NCBI GenBank assembly: GCA_022393335.1
Contig: JAJEKB010020463.1
Coordinates: 275,245-339,244 of the forward strand
DNA length: 64,000 bases
Source: Macrotrachela quadricornifera
Taxonomy: Eukaryota; Rotifera; Eurotatoria; Philodinida; Philodinidae
Reading direction: 5' to 3'
Part shown: positions 58,050 to 64,000 of the stretch, in pieces
How the letters are laid out: the number at the start of each line of letters is the position of its first letter
Numbering within the stretch: position 1 is the first letter of the stretch
Program-made: the position numbers and the translations under genes
Notes under the pieces: generated by a model
The model's database searches: none
The model's input: the letters and a program-made list of their open reading frames with translations, nothing else
What the model was told of the DNA's origin: nothing

Positions 58050-59559
58050 ACGGTGATAGTATTTATGTGTTTTTGGGCGTCAAGAAAGCCACACTATTTA
58101 ACAATTATTACGTTTATTTACTCGTCGTTGTATATACTATGTGTAACAGACAGGTTTTGATATTCATCATGCTCAGTAAAATATCTTGATTAGATACTAG
58201 CAGCATTTTTTCTGCAGTTCACTATATATATTTGGCGTTTGCCTATATCCTGCTCAATTGAATATTCTTCAGTGATGTTTTCAAATTTATATTGTTATTC
58301 ATACAGTATTATTCAGAAAGAAAACGCTACTTTTTAGGAAATAGTATAGTACAGTAACAATGACAAAAAAAGCTAGCGAAGAAATTTTTCTACTCAGTTA
58401 CTGTTAAGGAACTATCATTAGACGATCCTTATCGAAAAGACTTTAGAGTGGGAATCAGCTACACTGCTGTTTTGTAATGGTAGTAGCTGCTTTAGACGTA
58501 GTGTACATTTCTACTTCGCAATCGAATATTATCGATCAATTATAACGGATATCTAGCACATCTCAATTGTTGAATTTCTTACTAATTTCACAAATAAAAT
58601 TTCTACAAAACTTTTGACAATTGTCCAATAGTATACAGTAAGAGCAAGTAGCTTCTACAGTCTTTGAACTGCGTTTATTTTCATAATTAATCGTCTTCAG
58701 CCTTTGAAACATTTGGTCAAACTTTATTTTATAACGCTCAGTATGTATTTAAATTGAAACTCTTATTTATATATAGATGTTTATGTCTACACCAACTGTT
58801 CATGTAGCTGAATATTCCAAAACACGAAATAAAGACTTCGAATACTTAACTAAAAGAATTAGAAAACGAGGGTGCGAGGGTGGTAATTTTATAGACTTCT
58901 ATAAGTACCTTGTCAAAATCCATGTTTTAATGTTTTTATCAAAATTGATTACTGGATTTTCAAAGAATTTTGCGATCCAAATTTCTATTAAATTTAGTTG
59001 GCTGATGGAATTTTATTGAATTTATCTAGATGGGTGCTACACATTTCCATATAAATTATTTTTAAAATGAGAAATTGGCATTCAAGATATTTCGTACTCA
59101 GGCAAATGCTTTCAGACTATTGAATAAGACATTTTGAAGAAGTCGAAATCATGGAGGAAATTTTCCAAAAAACCTATGATGTTAAGAAGAACTATAAATG
59201 ATGCGAGCTATTTCTTTATATGCATAGTAAGTTCCTTATTATTGTAGGACAAGATGTTGTTATATAACTAAAACATAATGTAATTTTTGTTATGATGAGA
59301 TTCTAATATATTACGTAAAAAGACATAGATGCTTTATCTGTCAAAGTTTTCAAGAATAGAGTTTTTTGCAAAAGACCTTCATAAGAGCGAAAAAATTTCT
59401 ATGTTTACAGTGTCAGATAGGCAGAATATAAATGTTTTATCAAGAAAAAGACGTCTTGGTCCCGAATTACAAAAAGAAACTCAGTTTAATCAAATAGCTA
59501 TACGAACGTTTTCATTTCTAAAGTAGTAGGATAGTAAAACAGTAGAAATAGTGTTCTGT
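58050..59559. other. Intergenic; two short coding-like pieces
   Basis: Plus-strand frames near 58777 (STPTVHVAEYSKTRNKDFEY) and 59329 (containing VSDRQNINVLSRKRRLGP) look somewhat protein-like, but I cannot assign a family or connect them by convincing splice sites. Confidence 0.3.
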
Positions 59560-59812
59560 TTATTTCTCGTAAGTTCTAGAATTACCGTTTGTTGTTGTTG
59601 AAGTGCTTGATATTCTTCCTGCTGTTGTTGTTGTTTCATCTAACAAATAAATAGGTTTAAATAGACAAAAAGATAATTAAATATATAATTCTACTTGATA
59701 ACAAAATATCATTGTTTTTTCGTGAACGATGAACAACAACAACAATAGACACAACCATTACCACTATAATAAGTAATAGAAATGCTAAACCAACCTTTAG
59801 GAAGGTACGCAT
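59560..59812 (-). CDS. Tiny single-pass membrane or secreted peptide, two exons
   Basis: Exon 1 is 59812-59695 and exon 2 is 59639-59560, with a 55-bp GT-AG intron in phase 1; 65 residues. The N-terminal half is one strongly hydrophobic helix (VGLAFLLLIIVVMVVSIVVV) followed by HRSRKNND. The second exon is Ser/Thr-rich (ETTTTAGRISSTSTTTNG), so O-glycosylation is conceivable. It could be a membrane-anchored or secreted mucin-like peptide. Family unknown. Clean splice sites and an in-frame stop support it; small size lowers certainty. An ATG 16 codons upstream is possible. Confidence 0.45.
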
Positions 59813-60906
59813 GATTAAGAGAAAAAAAAACTTGTCTAACATAAAACTAATGGAATGCACTCAGTACTTTTTAATAAAGAAAATCGTTCAAACTCAAATA
59901 TATTCTAGTGAACTCATGGTATTTCAAAAATTTCTAAATTGATCAACATTCATCAGGATTTATTAAAATTGAAAAAAAATGTCATCAAAAAAGGAAAACT
60001 CATATTTCAGCAATTTTTGGCCATAACAAATTTTAGCAGACTTGTACGAGTTCTGTTGAGTGAAAACACCCTTATATAAATTTGTTTTAAGACTTATCAA
60101 AATCTATTAGAACTCACCAGAGTGTGTCGAACCTTCTGAAGATCTAGATTTTTCTCCTGTTATATTTACTAGAATCAGCTTCAAATGATATTCAATTGCT
60201 TTGAATAATATTATACCGTATTTTGACTCTACAACTGACAAACCCATATAATAATACTTGCACCGTTTTCTAGGAAAAATAGCTAAACTACATAGTTCAT
60301 CAGTTAAAAAGATCCTTATTTCACATAATTACAATTCGTGCATCTAGAAGAAAATCAATAGATATGCAATACAATCTGAAAAATAGAATCGTAGAGCTTT
60401 TGAGATGATCTGTACAATTAGCAGCGATGTGGAAAAATCTCGACCAGCGATATAATGACAAAGAAAAAGATTTCCGTCGATTGATATGTAAAGATAATCT
60501 TTGCAAAAAAAACTAACAAACAGAAAAGAAATCTAAACACATACTTTAATATTGTATTAGACAAAAACAATTTATCTTCTACTGAAGTAAAATTGTAGAA
60601 TTGAACTTCTAATTAAAAATGAAAAATATGATGTGGAACCACTGGTGAACTAAACAAATTTTAACATAATTACAATAAGATTCTTTTTTTTTTTTAAGGC
60701 AGTGAAGCGAAGAGAAAAAAGAATGATTAGTCTATCGTTAAAGAAACAAATTAGAAGAAAAGAATTTTTATTATTTTTATTATTAAAAGAAAAAAATTGA
60801 ATATATTCAAGAGCAATGATAGTTATGATAGTAAACAATAAATGATGTTGAATATCGTTTATATATTAGAAAATCTTGTTATGATTATGAAAATTCAATT
60901 TCTGGA
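59813..60906. other. Intergenic, no gene seen
   Basis: AT-rich, no supported frame. Confidence 0.5.
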
Positions 60907-61270
60907 GTATCTGTAGAATATGCAAATACCGCGAAAGGAGAGATATTCTAGGCTTTCGTATACCAATAGATAGAGTTCACAGATTTATGCTCACGAACAC
61001 CGCTTTTGAACTACTTATTAAAGAGAACTCTGATATTTTGTATCTAAGAATACGCACAAGCATCTGCGAACAGCCACAAACACTTTTATTAGGATAATAA
61101 CATCGAATTAACTACAAATAACTGGTGTTGGTAAGTACAAAGTATCAAATTCTCTTTAATAAGTAGTTCAAAAGTGGTGTTGGTGAAGATAGATCTATCA
61201 TCTCTGTATACTAGTATATGAAAACCTAGGTTATCTATCCTCTCACAATATTCGCGTATTTTACAGATAC
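60907..61270. repeat. Long palindrome H (fold-back element)
   Basis: Left arm about 60907-61045 and right arm about 61133-61270: GTATCTGTA at the left end and TACAGATAC at the right end; inside, CTTTTGAACTACTTATTAA matches TTAATAAGTAGTTCAAAAG. The spacer is about 87 bp. The minus-strand frame 61274-61089 is produced by this symmetry. Confidence 0.85.
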
Positions 61271-64000
61271 CCAATTCCAGAGTTATTCATAAAATCATCT
61301 CTATATATAATCATCATTAGTTATCATTAAGTTTAGTTTCTTTCATTTATAATAAGCAGTAAAAATTTTTTAAGACAAAAACAAAATATTTTTTCTTTTT
61401 TTCTGTTACTCATTTTTGATTATGATTCACAAATAAAAATATTAAACTTTTAATTTATTGCTTGTATTTACTAAATTTAAAAAAAGTTTTCTCAATTATG
61501 TTTTACGGATAAAAGAATATTTTCTGATATTGTTTTTCATTACATAAATTGATGCTTTTCTTCGTTTAGAAATCAAATTAATAATAAATTCTTATTCACA
61601 AATCGAAATTCAAAAATTGAGAAGAAATTTCGAACAAATTATATGATTTACATGAACTTTGTTAAGAATTTCATTTAATGTTACTTTAAACATTGAATTA
61701 AACTTTCAAATAATTATGAAATTGATTTGACTAACTCAAGAGCGATGTATATTTTTACTTTTAAAATCTTTTAAAATGTCTCCTATATAAAAATGTATTA
61801 CTTATCTTAATAACTTTTCTTTAAGAGAAACTATAAATGAACAAAAAACTAGAACATATTATTATAATTAAAAACATTTTTTTCTAATAAACAGACTTCT
61901 TGTAAAAATCATTTAACTATAATAACTAAATATTTTTTCAAAATTGAATATTTTAAAAATAATATTCAAAAAAAAAAACATTTGATTAAATAAATTCTAT
62001 TGGATATGTGTTATTTTAATTATTATTTACTCATTCTCCAGTATAATCCTTTGACGAATGGATTTTTTTCTTTATCGAAAAAAAACATTTGTCCAACTTT
62101 TTATTTAATTTTTAACTCAAAATGGTTACATGAAAATGCTATGATAATCGAAAAAAGACATTTTTTGTCGTCTTTTAAATACTAGTAGCCCTCGTCACTA
62201 CGATTCACTTAATCCTCGACTGAAATTGCAGGAAATCTATTTAAAAAAACGTCAAATTAAAATATTTTATATGATTAAAACTTTACAGAATCAAATTTTA
62301 AAAATATTCGATTGTTCTTTTTTTAAAATTTATCAATTATTTAACTTGAAAATCAGTCGGAAATTTGAAAGAACTTATTAAACTTAAACTTCAGTTTTTT
62401 TAATGTTCACAAATGGGAGGTAGTCGGATCTGACAAATAATATTGCAAGGATTGGCTGTTTCTATTTGAAAACACGATAAAATCCTGAAGAAAGTGGATG
62501 TCGACGAAATTTCAAGATCCAGACAGGACCGAAACAGAATTGGAAATTGTATACCACTAATTTTCTACTAGGAATCAGTTAGAAAATCAATAAATCATAG
62601 GAGAAGTGTGTACTCGTTAGAATTTCAATAGCCCGAACAGTTTACCACTAGTCATTTGGCTACGGTTTTTTTTCGTTTAATATGAATTTTCTTTTTCGTT
62701 CCAAAACAGTCTGAAATAAATTTTATTAATATATAGAAATGTTTCAGAGAATAATAAAGAGACATCACACTGTTAACGTGTATCGGAGCATGTTTTCTTG
62801 GGTTTTGTCTGTATAATTACACGCTATACAAAGTTTTCCTGCAATTTTTCCTATTACTGTGCCTGAAATCACAAATGGGAAATGACATACATTAAAATGT
62901 ACAGGATTATCATCGATAATCAGATGATCATTTTGATCTTTGACTTGTCGGTATCTTTCAATCTGTTATTGAATCAATTGACTTCAAAAGTTCTCAAATT
63001 GCATCATTTTTCAACATTTCAGTTTAAATACTTAAGAAGAAGTAGAAGATAATAAGGAGCGGGATTAAAACATAAGAACGAAAACATGAATATATATATA
63101 TAGCGCGATAAAACATTGTTATACTGATGCTCGGAAGATAAAAGAAAGAGAAGCATGTATTTTGGATCGAGCCTAAATGAGATTATCATGTCAATAATAT
63201 GCACAAAAACTCCACACACATATATGCATGCCCCGTAACCAAAGGATTAATACATTTTTTTCAAATTATTACATGACACATCATTTATTGCACTATATAA
63301 AACATACATAATTAGAATGATGTTTTTCATATTTGTGTAACAATAAATGATTGTACAACTATCTGGTCAATGATATCTCAGTTAACATAAAAGCAAAAAA
63401 TTGGAGAAAGGTCTTTTTATCATAGTTGACAAGAGAACATATCTTTGATATTCAATATTTGTTTGTCATCATTGTCAAACCAATAGAACAGAAAAGTATG
63501 CACAATTTATAAAAGAAATGATTGAATATAGAGTAGAGTAATTGTTGAATATTTCATGTTCGAAAGATAATAGTTTTTTTTAATATTTTTATGGTTAAGT
63601 TGTGAAACAATGTGGACGATCGTATTATCTTTTTTCTGCAGTAGATAATTACGAATATATAAAAATTATAGTAAAGATACACGAAGATCTTTATCAAGTG
63701 TGAACATCGTTGATTTGCTATTAAACAATAGTAATCTGTTAAGATACATTTAAATATCATTCCATTCAATAATTGATCTCTAATCGTGTTGGACAAATAC
63801 TAAATAGATTCTAAACATTAATAACAAGATTAAGACAAACATTGATATTCAAAATAATTTCACCATTGTATGAATAAAGATAAATGATAGATATGTAACC
63901 GTGAACGTATGAAATTAATAAGCAAAACATCATGTAAGACGTCTTAAGAAGTCGTGAATTACAAATACATTGTTGTAGTATGATAAGATTAATGACCACT
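61271..64000. other. Gene-poor AT-rich tail
   Basis: About 2.7 kb with many A/T runs and no supported gene, RNA or long repeat. All open frames are short and lack domains. Confidence 0.55.

Noticed and set aside
61089..61274. 61-residue minus-strand protein
   Set aside because: It is contained in one arm of palindrome H and has no coding support.
1..64000. CRISPR arrays, bacterial operons or phage modules
   Set aside because: No regularly spaced direct repeats, ribosome-binding sites or prokaryotic gene clusters; genes have spliceosomal introns.

Overview
This window reads as nuclear DNA of a small invertebrate, most likely a bdelloid rotifer of the Adineta/Rotaria type. That is inferred from the combination seen: strongly AT-rich sequence; introns of only 40-57 bp; orphan rhodopsin-like GPCRs; kinesin-light-chain-like TPR repeats; F-box, ZZ-finger kinase, NPC2-like and LDLa-type sequences; a GrpB-family gene and a bacterial/plant-style methyltransferase; and many dead DNA transposons. 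No operons, bacterial ribosome binding sites or CRISPR arrays are visible. Species identity is not proven by the sequence.

Layout. 1-9.5 kb: the 3' end of a PhoD-like phosphatase gene cut by the window edge, a small Cys-rich protein with one intron, a MITE, a hAT relic, and a six-exon ZZ-finger protein kinase. 9.5-18 kb: an F-box gene broken by a palindromic element with a TA duplication, a two-exon GPCR, a TPR gene ruined by six nonsense codons and a frameshift, and a tRNA-His-like sequence. 18-32 kb: a second MITE, a GrpB-domain membrane protein, a seven-exon neuronal-calcium-sensor gene, a decayed methyltransferase copy, and an NPC2-like gene with one nonsense codon. 32-45 kb: relics of a ubiquitin hydrolase, an LDLa protein and a hAT transposase, two small membrane proteins, a complete but dead piggyBac element with TTAA duplications, and the intact methyltransferase. 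45-64 kb: the full-length PhoD-like gene, an intronless GPCR, two related exons of an unrecognised secreted-type family (one with a stop), a tiny two-exon membrane peptide, and a gene-poor AT-rich tail.

The genes are not an obvious functional unit; each looks independently transcribed. What unites the window is duplication and decay: three gene families occur as an intact plus a partial or broken copy (PhoD, methyltransferase, secreted exon). At least eight long imperfect palindromes (arms about 60-420 bp) are scattered among them. One sits inside the F-box coding region, and one is almost loopless. These palindromes are the most unusual structural theme. They are best explained as non-autonomous fold-back/MITE elements, and they could be sources of hairpin RNA, which is inference only.

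I found no convincing novel multi-gene system.
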